Shown: positions 25,930-34,817, numbered from the stretch's first letter. The stretch is 64,000 bases of DNA from Arthrobacter globiformis (GCF_030818015.1 NZ_JAUSZX010000001.1:310001-374000); one strand, 5' to 3'. A program made the numbers and translations. Notes: generated from the sequence alone by a model not told the origin.

Positions 25930-28101
25930 TCATTGCGGCGCTACTTTGCCTTTGCCGATCATGGACGCCGGGGGCTTGGGGAACGGTTTGGCCGGATATA
26001 TCTTCGCTACCTTCAGCATGTAGTTGGCCCACTGCGGCCCGGCGATCATGTAGCCGTCAATCCGGTCGTAGTGCTTGCCGTTGATGGTGATGTTCCTGCC
26101 TGGCCGTTTCTGGCCGTTCAGGGCGTCCCCGAAGAAGGAAGCGGTGGTCATGCCGCTGGTGTAGCCCAGTACCCAGGTGGCGCCGTTGCTGTTGTTGGTG
26201 CCGGTCTTGGCCGCCACGGGAACCTTGCTCTGAACTTTGGGGTTGATGTAGACGCCTGAACCCTTCTTGAGCACGTCCTGCAGTACCGAGTTGACGCCGC
26301 GGGCAATATTCGGCTCCACGGCGGCCCGGCACGCCGGCTGCTGGCTGGCCAGCGCCCGTCCGGTGAAGTCGGTGATGCGCTGGATGGCGATCGGCGCGCA
26401 GTAGCGGCCGTCGGCGGCGAAGGTGGCGAAGGCGGTCGCCAGGTTGAGCGGTGACACGGCGGTTCCGCCGAGCACGTTGCCCAGCTGGTGCATGTTGATC
26501 CCGGACCCGTCCAGGCCGCTGTGCAGGCCCAGGGTGTCAACCATTTTTTGGATTCCGCAGATGTCCAATTGGGCCACCTCGGCGAACGTGGCCGTGTTGA
26601 TGGAGTTGTAAAGCCCGTAGTTTGCGGGCATCCTGCGGTAATAGCCCTCCGAAGCGTTCTGCAGATCGTCGGCAGCTTCGAGGCCGGCGCGGCGCTGCTT
26701 GGTGCTGTAACCGCCCACCACCTTGGCGCATGAGTCCCGCCAGCGGAATCCCAGCGGGTACTCCCGCCGTGAGGCGTCCAACTCTTCGGTGATCTTGCGT
26801 CCCTGGTGCAGCCACTCGGCGAACGTGAACGGCTTCATGGTGGATCCCGGCTGGAACCCGCCGGCACCGTTGAGGTCGTTTCCGTTGGCGTCCTTGGCGT
26901 CCACGTTGAAGTTCAGCTGGGTATCAAACTTGCCTGGCTGAGGGAGGAACACCGTGTTCTGGGCCATTGCCAGGATCTTGCCAGTGCCCGGCTGGACCGT
27001 CAGCAGGGAAGCTCCCCACTTGCCTGGGTTGGCGCCGGCGGTGGAGTTGACCTGGGCCTGGGCCGCCGCCTGAAGCCGGCTGTCCAGGGTTGTGGTGATC
27101 GTTAGCCCGCCGCGGACCAGCTTCTGTTCCCGGGCTTCCGTGTCTGCTCCGTAGGCCCGGTTGTTGAGGATCAGGTGGGATACGTAGTCGCAGAAATAGG
27201 GGGCGATGTTGGCTGCGGCGCAGCCTTGCTTCGAAGCTCGGAATTTCAGGCCCACACCGGTGGCGGCGGCGGTGTCATGCTGTTTCTTGGTGATCTTGTC
27301 TTGGGCCAGCATGGCATCCAGGACCAGGTTGCGCCGCTTGAGCGAGTTCTCCGGGTTGGTCACGGGGTCGTAGAGGCTGGGGCTGTTGACGAGCCCCGCC
27401 AGCAGTGCGGCCTGGGGGAGGCTGAGCTTGCTGGCCGGGACGCTGTAATAGTGCTGCGCGGCAGCCTCGATGCCGTAGGCGCCGCGGTTGAAGAACACGA
27501 TGTTGAGGTAGCCCTCGAGGATCTGGTCCTTGGTGAATCTCTTCTCCAGCTCGATGGCGAGCTTCATTTCCCGGACCTTGTCGCCAATGGTCTTCTCCCC
27601 GCTGAGGACCACCTCATCCTCGCGGCCGGAGGTAACTTTTGATTCATTGGCCACGTTGGTGACGTACTGCTGGGTCAGCGTGGATGCCCCTTGCCGGTCC
27701 CCGCCGGCGACGTTACTCACCAGCGCCCGGAGAACACCCACGGGGTCGACGCCGCTGTGCTCATAGAACCGGCTGTCCTCGATCGCCACCACGGCATCCC
27801 TGACGTATGGCGACATCTGCTTCAACGGAACCCGTACCCGGTTTTCCTCGTAGAACGAGGCAATCAGTTTGCCGTCCGATGTCAGGATCCTTGTGGTTTG
27901 CGCCGGCGGCCGCACGGCAAGCTCCGACGGGAGGCCGTTATAGAAGTTGATCGAACCGTTCACGGCAGCGCCGGCGGCGGCAAGCTGCGGAACAAAATAA
28001 GCGGCGACCAAGGCGCCGCAGACGCAACTGAGAACCACGAACCCGAGCATCCTTGCCAAGGCCGTATGAGCTCGCGACGCCAAGCTTTTGCGTACCATCA
28101 C
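25930..28101 (-). CDS. Bifunctional penicillin-binding protein (GT51 + transpeptidase)
   Basis: 723 residues, class A PBP. One membrane anchor (about 20-45), glycosyltransferase 51 domain with catalytic Glu108 in EDSRFYEHSG and TLTQQYVTN, and a transpeptidase domain with Ser420 (GSTMKPF), SIN at 500-502 and KTG at 632-634. All catalytic motifs are intact. Polymerises lipid II and cross-links peptides on the outer face of the membrane. The first codon is a GTG followed directly by ATG. It is flanked by unrelated genes and appears to be transcribed alone. Confidence 0.95.
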   Translation of the reverse strand: MMVRKSLASRAHTALARMLGFVVLSCVCGALVAAYFVPQLAAAGAAVNGSINFYNGLPSELAVRPPAQTTRILTSDGKLIASFYEENRVRVPLKQMSPYVRDAVVAIEDSRFYEHSGVDPVGVLRALVSNVAGGDRQGASTLTQQYVTNVANESKVTSGREDEVVLSGEKTIGDKVREMKLAIELEKRFTKDQILEGYLNIVFFNRGAYGIEAAAQHYYSVPASKLSLPQAALLAGLVNSPSLYDPVTNPENSLKRRNLVLDAMLAQDKITKKQHDTAAATGVGLKFRASKQGCAAANIAPYFCDYVSHLILNNRAYGADTEAREQKLVRGGLTITTTLDSRLQAAAQAQVNSTAGANPGKWGASLLTVQPGTGKILAMAQNTVFLPQPGKFDTQLNFNVDAKDANGNDLNGAGGFQPGSTMKPFTFAEWLHQGRKITEELDASRREYPLGFRWRDSCAKVVGGYSTKQRRAGLEAADDLQNASEGYYRRMPANYGLYNSINTATFAEVAQLDICGIQKMVDTLGLHSGLDGSGINMHQLGNVLGGTAVSPLNLATAFATFAADGRYCAPIAIQRITDFTGRALASQQPACRAAVEPNIARGVNSVLQDVLKKGSGVYINPKVQSKVPVAAKTGTNNSNGATWVLGYTSGMTTASFFGDALNGQKRPGRNITINGKHYDRIDGYMIAGPQWANYMLKVAKIYPAKPFPKPPASMIGKGKVAPQ

Positions 28102-28184
28102 TGCGGTTCACACCCCAAAGAAAGCGTGTCTTCAGAATACGCTTCACGTGACGGCCGAGCCAGAGCGGGACCGGGCCGAAAAGA

Positions 28185-28215
28185 ACGGCCGGCCCGCGCA
28201 AAGCGGGCCGGCCGT
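28185..28215 (-). terminator. Strong hairpin terminator of the 30105-28248 operon
   Basis: ACGGCCGGCCCGC and GCGGGCCGGCCGT form a perfect 13-bp stem with a 5-nt loop. Read leftward the hairpin is followed by TTCTTTT. It lies 32 bp past the DUF3618 stop and insulates the PBP promoter. Confidence 0.85.
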
Positions 28216-28247
28216 CGTCGTACTCTGACTGGTAGGTGTTTTGACCG

Positions 28248-28889
28248 CTACGTGTTTTGGACGTGGTCCTTGGCGTCCGTGGCGGTTGCTTTGACGTCGG
28301 AGGCGGCGGTTTGGCCTTCGTCCTTGACGTGCTGGGCGGCGTCGGTGGCGGTGGCCTTGACGTTTTCCACGGCTTCCTGGGCGGGTTCCTTCCAGCCCTG
28401 GGCCATGTCCTTGGCCGCTTCGGTCAGCTGGCTGGTCATGGGTTCGGCGGCGGTTTTCAGGGCGTCGGCGGCTTCGCGTTCCTTCTGGCTCGGCGGGATC
28501 AGGGAGGAGGCGAGCAGCCCGGCGCCGAACGCGATCAGCCCGGCGGCGAGGGGGTTGCCCTGGGTTTTGGCGGCGACCTGGTGGGGTGCGTCGGCGATCG
28601 CGTCGCCGGCGGTGCTGATGGCGTTGCCGGCGGCGTCGGTGGCCTGGTGGAGGCCGCCGGTGGTGCTGTGCGCGGCGTGGTGGAGGCTGCCGGAGGTGCT
28701 GTGGGTGGCGTGGTCTGCGGTGCCCATGACTTTGTCCTTTACTCCGAAGACGGCGTCTTTGACCTTGCTGGTCTGGCGGTGGACGATGTTGGACGGGGTG
28801 ACTTTGTCGGCCACGGCGTCCACGTTGGTGCCCAGGCGTTCCCGGGTGGCTTCGATGTCGGCGCGGATGGCGTCCGGGTTCTCACTCAT
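28248..28889 (-). CDS. DUF3618 domain protein
   Basis: 213 residues. The N-terminus MSENPDAIRADIEATRERLG is the DUF3618 signature. The middle is rich in His/Ser/Thr/Ala repeats (ATHSTSG, AAHSTTG), a short hydrophobic stretch (LAAGLIAFGAGLLASSLIPP) anchors it in the membrane, and the tail has repeated K-A-T-A-T-D-A units resembling LEA-type helices. Start overlaps the holin-like gene (ATGA). It probably acts at the membrane under stress together with the next two genes; function unproven. Confidence 0.85.
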   Translation of the reverse strand: MSENPDAIRADIEATRERLGTNVDAVADKVTPSNIVHRQTSKVKDAVFGVKDKVMGTADHATHSTSGSLHHAAHSTTGGLHQATDAAGNAISTAGDAIADAPHQVAAKTQGNPLAAGLIAFGAGLLASSLIPPSQKEREAADALKTAAEPMTSQLTEAAKDMAQGWKEPAQEAVENVKATATDAAQHVKDEGQTAASDVKATATDAKDHVQNT

Positions 28890-29308
28890 CGGTGGTCTCC
28901 ATTGGGTTTGAGGGTGGGCGGGATTTCCTGGACGGTTTCGACGGTCTGGGGCATGCCCTTGATGGTTTTGAGTTCCTTGCGTCCCACACTGGCCAGGATC
29001 GCGGCGATGATGGCCCAGATCACGGCGACGATGACGGCGGACCAGCCCAGTCCCATCAGCTCGCCCAGGGCGTACCAGAGGGCGATGGAGAGGAACAGGA
29101 GCACGAAGTGTCCGGCGATGCCGGCGCCGGCGAGCATGCCGCCGCCTTTGCCGGCGCGGGTGCCGGACTGTTTCAGTTCGGCTTTGGCGAGTTCGATTTC
29201 CTGCCGGATCAGGGTGGACAGGTCCCGGGTGACCTCGCTGAGGAGGTCACCGAGGGAGGTGGTGTCGGCCTTGGCCGTCGGCGGGGTATCGGGAATCTGG
29301 CTGCTCAC
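28886..29308 (-). CDS. Phage holin superfamily III-like membrane protein (DUF1469)
   Basis: 140 residues. A basic/acidic helix (LGDLLSEVTRDLSTLIRQEIELAKAELKQ) precedes two close membrane spans (GAGIAGHFVLLFLSIALWYAL; WSAVIVAVIWAIIAAILAS). This is the actinobacterial Actinobacterial Phage_holin_3_6 pattern, usually found beside DUF3618 genes as here. Not part of a prophage. Overlaps both neighbours by 4 bp. Confidence 0.85.
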   Translation of the reverse strand: MSSQIPDTPPTAKADTTSLGDLLSEVTRDLSTLIRQEIELAKAELKQSGTRAGKGGGMLAGAGIAGHFVLLFLSIALWYALGELMGLGWSAVIVAVIWAIIAAILASVGRKELKTIKGMPQTVETVQEIPPTLKPNGDHR

Positions 29309-30105
29309 AGGGGACGACCTCCACCTTCGGTATACGGGTCATCAATATTCCGCAGTGCTCCTGCCGACGAACCGGTGGGAAGCGACTGCGTGGAAGCGGG
29401 GCCGGTGCCGGAGATGCTCGGCTCGCCAAAGGCGGGTTCGCGCAGGCTGTTCTGGTCGTAGAAGGGCTCGCCTGCGCCGGCCGTGCTGGTGCTATCCGTT
29501 GCGGAAAGCCGGGCTGCCTGGGGTGAGGCCGTTCCGGTTTCGGGGGAGCCGGCCTGCAGGCTGCGGCCGAGGCGTCCAGCGAGCAGTCCTGCGCCTGCCG
29601 CGAGGAGCAGGAAGGTCCCGGGGCGCTGGCGGGCGAAGGACTTGACTTCGTTCAGCAGTGAGCCCGGGTCCCGGTTATCCAGCCAGGACGCGACGGATTC
29701 GGAGCGGTCGGCGGCCTGCCGGATCAGGTCCGAGGCCACGCCCTGCTGGTCCGGCGCGTCGGCCATGGTGCGCAGCTGCGAGGAAATGGTGCGGATGCCT
29801 TCGGCGGCCTTGGTCTGCTGGGTGCCGGCCTGGCTGGTCAGGTCCGACTTCGCCTGATGCAGCAGATCCCGGGCGCTGTTCTTTGCTTCATATGCGACGT
29901 TCTTCGCCTCGGTCTTCGCTGTCTCCGCCACGTTCTGGGCGGCGCCGGCAGCCTGACCAGCCACATTCGCGGCCTCATCCTTGGCCACGTCCTTCTTCGA
30001 CGAGCCCTCGTTCTGGTAGCTGGTGCTATCCACGTAGTCACCGGCGTAGTCGATGGTGCCCGCGCCGGGAGCGGACACCCCGGTGCCGTATGCGTTCTCG
30101 GTCAT
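29305..30105 (-). CDS. Ala-rich stress-type membrane-associated protein
   Basis: 266 residues. From residue 35 to about 85 lies a long amphipathic stretch of A-K-D-E repeats (KDEAANVAGQAAGAAQNVAE), similar to LEA proteins, followed by a region with TMADAPDQQGVASDLIRQAADR and a hydrophobic segment (FLLLAAGAGLLAGRLG), then a low-complexity Ser/Thr/Gly tail. Start set at 30105 (GGAAAGAG upstream); a longer frame to 30210 would run through a palindrome. First gene of a three-gene operon. Confidence 0.75.
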   Translation of the reverse strand: MTENAYGTGVSAPGAGTIDYAGDYVDSTSYQNEGSSKKDVAKDEAANVAGQAAGAAQNVAETAKTEAKNVAYEAKNSARDLLHQAKSDLTSQAGTQQTKAAEGIRTISSQLRTMADAPDQQGVASDLIRQAADRSESVASWLDNRDPGSLLNEVKSFARQRPGTFLLLAAGAGLLAGRLGRSLQAGSPETGTASPQAARLSATDSTSTAGAGEPFYDQNSLREPAFGEPSISGTGPASTQSLPTGSSAGALRNIDDPYTEGGGRPL

Positions 30106-30166
30106 CGTTGCTCTCTTTCCTTGAGGATGAAGAACCAGCGGTGCTGGATCGCAGCCATCCTGATAC

Positions 30167-30198
30167 CCGGAAATAGTAAGCACACTTGCTATTTCCGG
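30167..30198. promoter_or_regulatory. 32-bp palindrome in the stress-gene divergent promoter
   Basis: CCGGAAATAGTAAG (30167-30180) and CTTGCTATTTCCGG (30185-30198) are 14-bp inverted arms with one mismatch and a 4-bp centre CACA. The position, between the divergent stress genes, suggests an operator; as RNA it would also make a stable hairpin. Confidence 0.6.
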
Positions 30199-30229
30199 CG
30201 CAAGCCTCAAGGGCCAGCAGCAGAAAATT

Positions 30230-30269
30230 GATAAGTATGCTTGCCGGCAACATGCTAAGCATGCTTATC
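30230..30269. promoter_or_regulatory. Second palindromic element, GATAAG-ATGC type
   Basis: GATAAGTATGC (30230-30240) and GCATGCTTATC (30259-30269) are inverted arms with one mismatch; the right arm lies inside a perfect 12-bp palindrome TAAGCATGCTTA (30256-30267). It lies 70 bp before the DUF2382 gene. The TAGTAAGCA/TAAGCATG theme recurs at 9977. Confidence 0.55.
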
Positions 30270-30337
30270 GTATTGGGGTGCGGCGTCCTGCAGTGAGGCG
30301 TTGCGAACCCAAAGCATCTGAGATCCAAGGAGACGCC

Positions 30338-31168
30338 ATGCTCACCAGGGAAAACATTGATGATCTGCTGCAGCGCAACGGAAACGTCCTTTCTGAGGAC
30401 GGGAACAAGATCGGGTCCGTAGGCCAGGTCTATGCCGACGACAACGATGGCCAGCCGACCTGGGTGACGGTCAAGACCGGCCTGTTCGGCACGTCCGAAT
30501 CCTTTGTCCCGCTCCAAGGGGCCCGTATTGAAGGCGACGACATCGTGGTTCCCTACACCAAGGACCAGGTGAAAGACGCGCCCAGGGTGGAAACGGACGG
30601 CCATCTCGAACCCTCGGAAGAGGACCGGCTCTTCAGCCACTACGGCCTCGGCGGCCACCAGGGGTACACGGAAACGGGCACCCGCGGAGATGCGGGGTAT
30701 GCCGATACAGGCAATGCCGCGTACAGCGACACCCGGACCGGAACGGCCGACGCCACCGGGACGGTTGGACGCGACACGTCCGGTCCCACTACTGATGACG
30801 CTATGACCCGGTCCGAGGAGCGCCTGAACGTCGGCACGGAAAGGCAGGCCGCCGGGCGGGCCAGGCTTCGCAAGTACGTGACCACCGAGAACGTCACCAC
30901 AACCGTCCCGGTCCAGCGCGAGGAAGTCCGGATCGAGCGCGAACCCATTACGGACGCAAACCGGGGTGCCGCTTTGTCCGGCCCGGACATCAGCGAGGAG
31001 GAACATGAGGTCACGCTGCATGAGGAGCGTCCCGTCGTCGAGAAGGAAACCGTCCCGGTTGAGCGGGTCCGTCTCGACAAGGAAACTGTGACCGACGAGG
31101 TGACCGTCGATGAGGAAGTCCGGAAGGAACGCATCGACACCGACGGCATCGACGACGTGCGCCGGTAG
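30338..31168 (+). CDS. PRC-barrel + DUF2382 (YsnF-type) stress protein
   Basis: 276 residues. Residues 1-95 form a PRC-barrel-like domain (GNKIGSVGQVYADDNDGQPTWVTV). A Gly/Thr/Tyr-rich linker (about 110-155) leads to the DUF2382 domain (about 160-275), with charged repeats such as TTTVPVQREEVRIEREP, VEKETVPVERVRLDKE and VDEEVRKERIDTDG. These are common general-stress proteins in soil actinobacteria. ATG follows AAGGAG with 6-nt spacing. Divergent from the DUF3618 operon. Confidence 0.88.
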   Translation: MLTRENIDDLLQRNGNVLSEDGNKIGSVGQVYADDNDGQPTWVTVKTGLFGTSESFVPLQGARIEGDDIVVPYTKDQVKDAPRVETDGHLEPSEEDRLFSHYGLGGHQGYTETGTRGDAGYADTGNAAYSDTRTGTADATGTVGRDTSGPTTDDAMTRSEERLNVGTERQAAGRARLRKYVTTENVTTTVPVQREEVRIEREPITDANRGAALSGPDISEEEHEVTLHEERPVVEKETVPVERVRLDKETVTDEVTVDEEVRKERIDTDGIDDVRR

Positions 31169-31177
31169 CAGGAGTTG

Positions 31178-31214
31178 GTGAAGGCCAGGGCCGGATGCCG
31201 GCCTTGGCCTTCAC
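31178..31214. terminator. Long hairpin between converging genes
   Basis: GTGAAGGCCAGGGCCGG (31178-31194) pairs with CCGGCCTTGGCCTTCAC (31198-31214): 17-bp arms with one mismatch and a 3-nt loop. No T run follows on either strand. It probably stops transcription from both sides of the DUF2382 gene and the gene at 31256. Confidence 0.55.
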
Positions 31215-31255
31215 GCTCTGCCGGGGCTGATCCCGGAGGGTAGCGGTATGCCTGC

Positions 31256-31969
31256 CTACGGCAGGTCGATATTCGTGAGCTCTAACCGTTTGCCGCTGGC
31301 TTCCTCAACAAGGACCATCGAGCTCACCTGCGGGCAGTAATACTTGTGCTCGCGCGAGTTGGACTCCAGCGGTGTCCAGTCGTCCACCTTGACGCAGTCG
31401 GTGTAGGTGCCCATTTTCGTCGTGACGGTCTGGCCCGTGGCGATGGTGTCCCGCATGTCCTCGGCGTGGCCCAGGTAATACTCCTGCCGGTAGGTGTCGC
31501 CCACGCGCTGTTCTGCCTTCATCCAGATGCCGGCCTTTGCCCCGTCCTGGCCGTGGATAAAGCTGCCGGAATGATCCTGCAGCTTCCCGTCCTTGAAGTT
31601 ATTCACGTCCTCGCCGAAGTACCACACATCGCCGTTCTTGTGCTGCGCCAGGTAGTCCCTGGTCTCCTCGACGAGCTGCCCGTTCTTGAATTCCTTGTCC
31701 AGGTAGATGACGGTTTCGACGCCCTCAATGACCCGCGTCTCCTTTAGGATCTCGATTTCGATCCTGTCGCCGCCAGCCCCGTAGGTCATTTTCTTGCCGA
31801 CGGGAAGCGCGAAGTACTTATTGTTTATCTTTGTCGTGAAATCAGCCGGCGTGATCTGCGGATTGTAATCAGCAGCCCTTGCTCTCAAATTATTGAAGTA
31901 AAGAAATGCCGCCCCGCCAGCGACCAGCAACAGGATGATGATCCCCAATACTATGGTTCGTGCCTTCAT
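31256..31969 (-). CDS. Membrane-anchored extracytoplasmic protein of unknown family
   Basis: 237 residues. N-terminus MKARTIVLGIIILLLVAGG plus AAFLYF is an uncleaved anchor or signal without lipobox. The exported part is beta-rich and hydrophilic, with two cysteines (YTDCVKV and KYYCPQV) that could form a disulfide. Start ATG at 31967-31969 has GAGGAG 11 nt upstream; a GTG four codons earlier abuts that site. No known family recognised. Confidence 0.75.
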   Translation of the reverse strand: MKARTIVLGIIILLLVAGGAAFLYFNNLRARAADYNPQITPADFTTKINNKYFALPVGKKMTYGAGGDRIEIEILKETRVIEGVETVIYLDKEFKNGQLVEETRDYLAQHKNGDVWYFGEDVNNFKDGKLQDHSGSFIHGQDGAKAGIWMKAEQRVGDTYRQEYYLGHAEDMRDTIATGQTVTTKMGTYTDCVKVDDWTPLESNSREHKYYCPQVSSMVLVEEASGKRLELTNIDLP

Positions 31970-32093
31970 ATACCGTCCCACTCCTCGTTGAGTAGAAACC
32001 CTTGTCGGACCCGGGGCACCTCTTGCTTGCCCGGTCCATAGGAGAAAGGTAGTCCTGTCAGGCCGCCGGGGACAGGGGCAGCATCAACATTCG

Positions 32094-32678
32094 TCAGCTG
32101 TGGGCGGCCTCCGCTACCCGTTCGCCGTTGAAGTATTCGAGCTGCCAGCCGTCGACGGCGTGGTGGTGGGCGAGGTTGAGCGCGGCATTGTCGATGCTTT
32201 GCAGGGTGCTGCCGATGGCACGGTTGAGGGTCAGGCGGAGGAGCGTTCCGTGTGCGACAACCAGAAGGCGGCGACCGCGGAACTCCTCGGCCAGTGCCTC
32301 CAAGGCGGCCAGGCCCCGGGAGGCCGCTTCGTCGTCGCTTTCGGCGCCACGGAAGCCGCCGGGGATGCGCAGTGCCTCCAGTTCGGGGCCGGCCTGCAGG
32401 CCCTCGGCGGGTCCGAAGCTGCGCTCCGTGAGCTCCGGCACATGCCGGGCTACTGTGAGCCCCAGGCCGGCGGCGATCAGTTCGGCGGTTTCCGCCGCCC
32501 GGCTCAGCGGCGAGGATACGATCGTGTCCCACTCCTGCCCGGACAGCACGTCGACGGCGTCACGCGCCTGGCCGCGGCCGACGTCGTTCAGCGGAATATC
32601 GCTGGATCCCTGCAGCCGACGCTGCGCGTTCCAGTCTGTCTGGCCATGGCGGATGAGGGCGAAAGTCGTGAGGGTCAT
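32094..32678 (-). CDS. Histidine phosphatase (phosphoglycerate mutase-like)
   Basis: 194 residues. RHG motif LIRHGQTDWN at 8-17 with the phospho-accepting His, second Arg in SSPLSRAAETA, Glu in LTERSFG and distal His in VVAHGTLLR. The short length and lack of the mutase insert favour a broad-specificity phosphatase over glycolytic mutase. ATG at 32678 follows GGAAGG. Isolated, 130 bp downstream of the GAPDH gene. Confidence 0.88.
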   Translation of the reverse strand: MTLTTFALIRHGQTDWNAQRRLQGSSDIPLNDVGRGQARDAVDVLSGQEWDTIVSSPLSRAAETAELIAAGLGLTVARHVPELTERSFGPAEGLQAGPELEALRIPGGFRGAESDDEAASRGLAALEALAEEFRGRRLLVVAHGTLLRLTLNRAIGSTLQSIDNAALNLAHHHAVDGWQLEYFNGERVAEAAHS

Positions 32679-32810
32679 GCCTTCCATTGTGCCCGAGAGC
32701 GTTACGCCCGTTCGTTGTGGAGTCGCAAACTCGGGAAGTTCAGCCGAACAGGACCGCGGCCTCGTCATAGGGGTTGGTGCGAGGCAGAGCGCCATGGTGG
32801 AGGGGGGACG

Positions 32811-34304
32811 CTAGGCCGATCCCACTGCGGCAAGCACCGACATGGCCTCCTGAACGACGTCCGCAGCAGGGAATGACGGCCGGTGCGCCCCGGCCATTTC
32901 CTCCATGACGCGGACCACCTGGCAGCTGTAGCCGAACTCGTTGTCGTACCAGACGTAGACGACCAGGTTCTTGTCGTTGGCGATGGTGGCGAGGCCGTCA
33001 ACGATCCCTGCACGGCGGGAGCCGACGAAGTCGGTGGAGACAACCTCGGGTGAGTCGATGTAGTCGATCTGTTTGCGCAGCTCCGAGTGCAGCGACATCT
33101 CCCGCAGGTAGTTGTTGACCTCGTCCTTGGTGGTGCCGTTTTCCAGGTTGAGGTTCAGGACGGCCAGGGACACGTCCGGGGTGGGGACGCGGATTGAGCT
33201 GCCGGTGAGCTTGCCCTGCAGTTCGGGCAGCGCCTTGGCCACAGCCTTGGCGGCACCGGTCTCGGTGATCACCATGTTCAGCGCGGCGGAGCGTCCGCGG
33301 CGGTCGCCCTTGTGGAAGTTGTCGATCAGGTTCTGGTCGTTGGTGAACGAGTGGACCGTCTCGACGTGGCCGTGGATCACGCCGTACTTGTCGTTGAGGG
33401 CTTTCAGGACCGGGGTGATGGCGTTGGTGGTGCAGGAGGCTGCCGTCACGATCCGGTCCGCATCGGTGATGTCGCGGTGGTTGATGCCGTGGACGATGTT
33501 CTTCAGCTCACCCTTGCCCGGCGCGGTCAGCAGGACACGGGCCACGCCCTTGCTCAGCAGGTGCTGGCCGAGGCCCTCGGCGTCGCGCCAGCGGCCGGTG
33601 TTGTCCACCACGAGGGCGTCCTTGATGCCGTAGGCGGTGTAGTCGATGGTGGCCGGGTTATCCGAGTAGATGACCTGGATCTGGACGCCATTGGCCGTAA
33701 TCGTGTTGGCGTCGGTGTCCACCCTGATGGTCCCCTCGAAGGAACCGTGCACGGAGTCGCGGCGCAGCAGGCTTGCGCGCTTGGTCAGGTCGTTGTCGGA
33801 GCCGCGCCGGACCACGATGGCGCGCAGGCGCAGGCCGTGGCCGCCGCCCGCCTTTTCGATCAGGAGGCGGGCCAGGAGCCGGCCGATCCGGCCGAAGCCG
33901 TAGAGCACGACGTCGGTGCTGGTGCGGTCGTCGGCGCCGCGCTTGCCCACAATCCCGGCGAGCTCGGCACGGAGGAATTCCTCCAAAGTCAGGTCGCCGC
34001 CGTCGGACTTGAACTTCTGGTTCAGGCGGGCGATGTCGATGGCAGCGGCGCCCAGGTCCAGCCGTGCCAGCGTGTTCAGCAGCGGTGCCGTCTCCTCCAG
34101 GAGCAGCTCATCCTTGCTCATCCGGCGCGCGAAGCGGTGCGCCTTCAGGATGTTCATCGTGGACTTGTTGATCAGGCTGCGTCCGTGGATGGAGGTGACC
34201 ACGTTGTTTTTACGGTACAGCCGGCCGATCACCGGGATCATGGCCTCGGCGAGGGCCTCCCGGCCCATCCACGCATCGAGACAAGAATCTGAGGTTTTTA
34301 GCAT
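32811..34304 (-). CDS. Glyceraldehyde-3-phosphate dehydrogenase, long type (GapB-like)
   Basis: 497 residues, about 160 longer than the glycolytic enzyme because of a helical N-terminal extension (1-128). The catalytic part starts at VVLYGFGRIGRL and includes nucleophile Cys291 in AASCTTN and late YVWYDNEFGYS. The position after beta-2 reads VVRRGSD rather than the Asp-containing NAD-specific pattern, in line with NADP use. This long form is known as GapB in corynebacteria, where it works in the gluconeogenic direction. It is divergent from the formaldehyde cluster and may return triose phosphate to it. Confidence 0.88.
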   Translation of the reverse strand: MLKTSDSCLDAWMGREALAEAMIPVIGRLYRKNNVVTSIHGRSLINKSTMNILKAHRFARRMSKDELLLEETAPLLNTLARLDLGAAAIDIARLNQKFKSDGGDLTLEEFLRAELAGIVGKRGADDRTSTDVVLYGFGRIGRLLARLLIEKAGGGHGLRLRAIVVRRGSDNDLTKRASLLRRDSVHGSFEGTIRVDTDANTITANGVQIQVIYSDNPATIDYTAYGIKDALVVDNTGRWRDAEGLGQHLLSKGVARVLLTAPGKGELKNIVHGINHRDITDADRIVTAASCTTNAITPVLKALNDKYGVIHGHVETVHSFTNDQNLIDNFHKGDRRGRSAALNMVITETGAAKAVAKALPELQGKLTGSSIRVPTPDVSLAVLNLNLENGTTKDEVNNYLREMSLHSELRKQIDYIDSPEVVSTDFVGSRRAGIVDGLATIANDKNLVVYVWYDNEFGYSCQVVRVMEEMAGAHRPSFPAADVVQEAMSVLAAVGSA

Positions 34305-34696
34305 CGGGCTGCCTTTCCAAAAGGGTGGGTCTGTTTTTGCTCAGCTCCTGAGATGGTCCAGAGAGGGGCTTGACATCCATCGTCCTGCCATTTTCGGGTA
34401 CGGGGAACGCTAATTCAGGATGGTTTTAACGATCCTTTTGGGTAGGTGATGGGGGTTGGAAGGTGCCGGTGGCGAACATGGAGCAGGCTTGGCCAAAGAC
34501 TGCCTGGGCCACCGGAACCAGGGGCAATTCGGGTTCGTCCAGTTCACCATGAACACCAAGCACGCCGATCACTGCAGCTTGCACCAGAACGAGAAGAAGC
34601 AGATGACGCCGCAGGCAAACAGCGCCTTTGAACGGCAGCTTCTCATAGTCGTAATACCGGTTGCTGGGCCCGTTCCCAACCTCCGGCCATCCTTAA
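34305..34696. other. Long intergenic region upstream of the RuMP cluster
   Basis: About 390 bp with no gene I can support. It contains GAPDH promoter sequence at the left and a 121-codon rightward open frame with no ribosome site, no recognisable domain and composition unlike the neighbours. An sRNA or decayed gene cannot be excluded. Confidence 0.5.
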
Positions 34697-34817
34697 GGGT
34701 AGTCAGAACCGTCAGAAAACAGTGTTACCCCTGCCCGTTTGCTTCGGAATCATGGATATCAGCCAGAAAGCATCCACTCGGCCGATACAGACCGATGGCC
34801 GAATCGAAGGGAAAATC
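34697..34817 (+). promoter_or_regulatory. RuMP leader copy 1 with palindromic operator
   Basis: GGGTA (34697-34701) and TACCC (34726-34730) are inverted arms spaced exactly as in copy 2 at 40472-40505. From 34700 the next 75 nt align without gaps to copy 2 at 40475 with about 12 mismatches, including the identical GTCAGAAAACAGTGTTAC core. The start codon GTG lies 118 nt downstream of the alignment start in both copies. GAAGGGA at about 34806 is the ribosome site. Confidence 0.85.

Noticed and set aside
28886..29308. Prophage signal from the holin-like gene
   Set aside because: It is coupled to DUF3618 and an Ala-rich stress protein, with no lysin, integrase or structural phage gene in the window.
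34722..34817. N-terminal extension of the hexuloisomerase (and the matching one before transketolase at 40497-40592), because both frames are open and similar
   Set aside because: Ribosome sites sit right before the GTG codons, and differences between the copies are not enriched at third codon positions, so the similarity is better explained by a duplicated regulatory leader.
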